In this document: positions 33,071-33,086 of the stretch, one piece after another
Layout: every line of letters begins with the position of its first letter
Position numbering within the stretch: the first letter of the stretch is position 1
Source of the DNA: Bacillus sp. HF117_J1_D
Lineage (GTDB): Bacteria > Bacillota > Bacilli > Bacillales > Bacillaceae_C
Assembly (NCBI GenBank): GCA_009928435.1
Contig: JAABNQ010000042.1
Span: 1 to 33,086, forward strand
DNA: 33,086 nucleotides
Direction: 5' to 3'
Translations under genes and position numbers: made by a program
Notes under the pieces: generated by a model
Told to the model about the DNA's origin: nothing
Seen by the model: the letters and a program-made list of their open reading frames with translations, nothing else
Database searches by the model: none

Positions 33071-33086
33071 TTTATTTTTCTTTTAT

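Overview
The window looks like chromosome from a low-to-moderate GC, endospore-forming member of the Bacillaceae. Evidence for this is a tyrS T-box leader, SigB-type and SigY-type promoters, a YhcN-type sporulation lipoprotein, SftA, CcpA, FosB, and the cluster of ytx, ytp and yto genes familiar from Bacillus subtilis. The gene order differs from B. subtilis in several places, so a relative in the Cytobacillus, Mesobacillus or Neobacillus range fits better. The genus cannot be fixed from this sequence. Most genes are on the minus strand.

Layout, part 1 (1-9235). The left edge holds a SAM-methyltransferase gene whose family-like sequence stops at a TTTAA site next to a strong hairpin; this looks like the end of an IS200/IS605-type element. 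Next comes the mccA-mccB reverse transsulfuration operon, then tyrS behind a complete tyrosine T-box leader. A large class A penicillin-binding protein gene is transcribed divergently from tyrS. A structured intergenic repeat of about 147 bp follows, and then ccpA.

Layout, part 2 (9236-18200). ytxG-ytxH have a SigB-type promoter. They are followed by murC, a nicotinate phosphoribosyltransferase gene, the DNA translocase gene sftA, a divergent YhcN-type lipoprotein gene, a YciI-like gene and a D-2-hydroxyacid dehydrogenase gene.

Layout, part 3 (18200-22840). This is the most regulatory part. A two-gene LytTR regulator plus DUF3021 membrane-protein module converges on a complete sigY-yxlC-yxlD-yxlE-yxlF-yxlG operon. 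That operon carries an apparent autoregulatory SigY promoter (TGAACG, 16 bp, CGTC). A perfect 13-bp inverted repeat without a T-tract separates the two units. fosB (fosfomycin/bacillithiol transferase) follows.

Layout, part 4 (22840-33086). Here are an ArsB/NhaD-type transporter gene, a universal stress protein gene, ytpQ-ytpR, an EIIC-like membrane protein gene coupled to the thioredoxin-like ytpP, and a thiamine-precursor ABC transporter operon (thiZ-thiX-thiY). The transporter operon sits behind a TPP riboswitch with a visible terminator/antiterminator switch. ytoQ and the M42 aminopeptidase gene ytoP follow.

The region is mainly housekeeping. No wholly new multi-gene system was found. 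The best leads are the SigY operon facing a LytTR/DUF3021 pair, the mobile-element end in the methyltransferase gene, the structured intergenic repeat, and a restriction-site cluster near 26700 that resembles a cloning polylinker.
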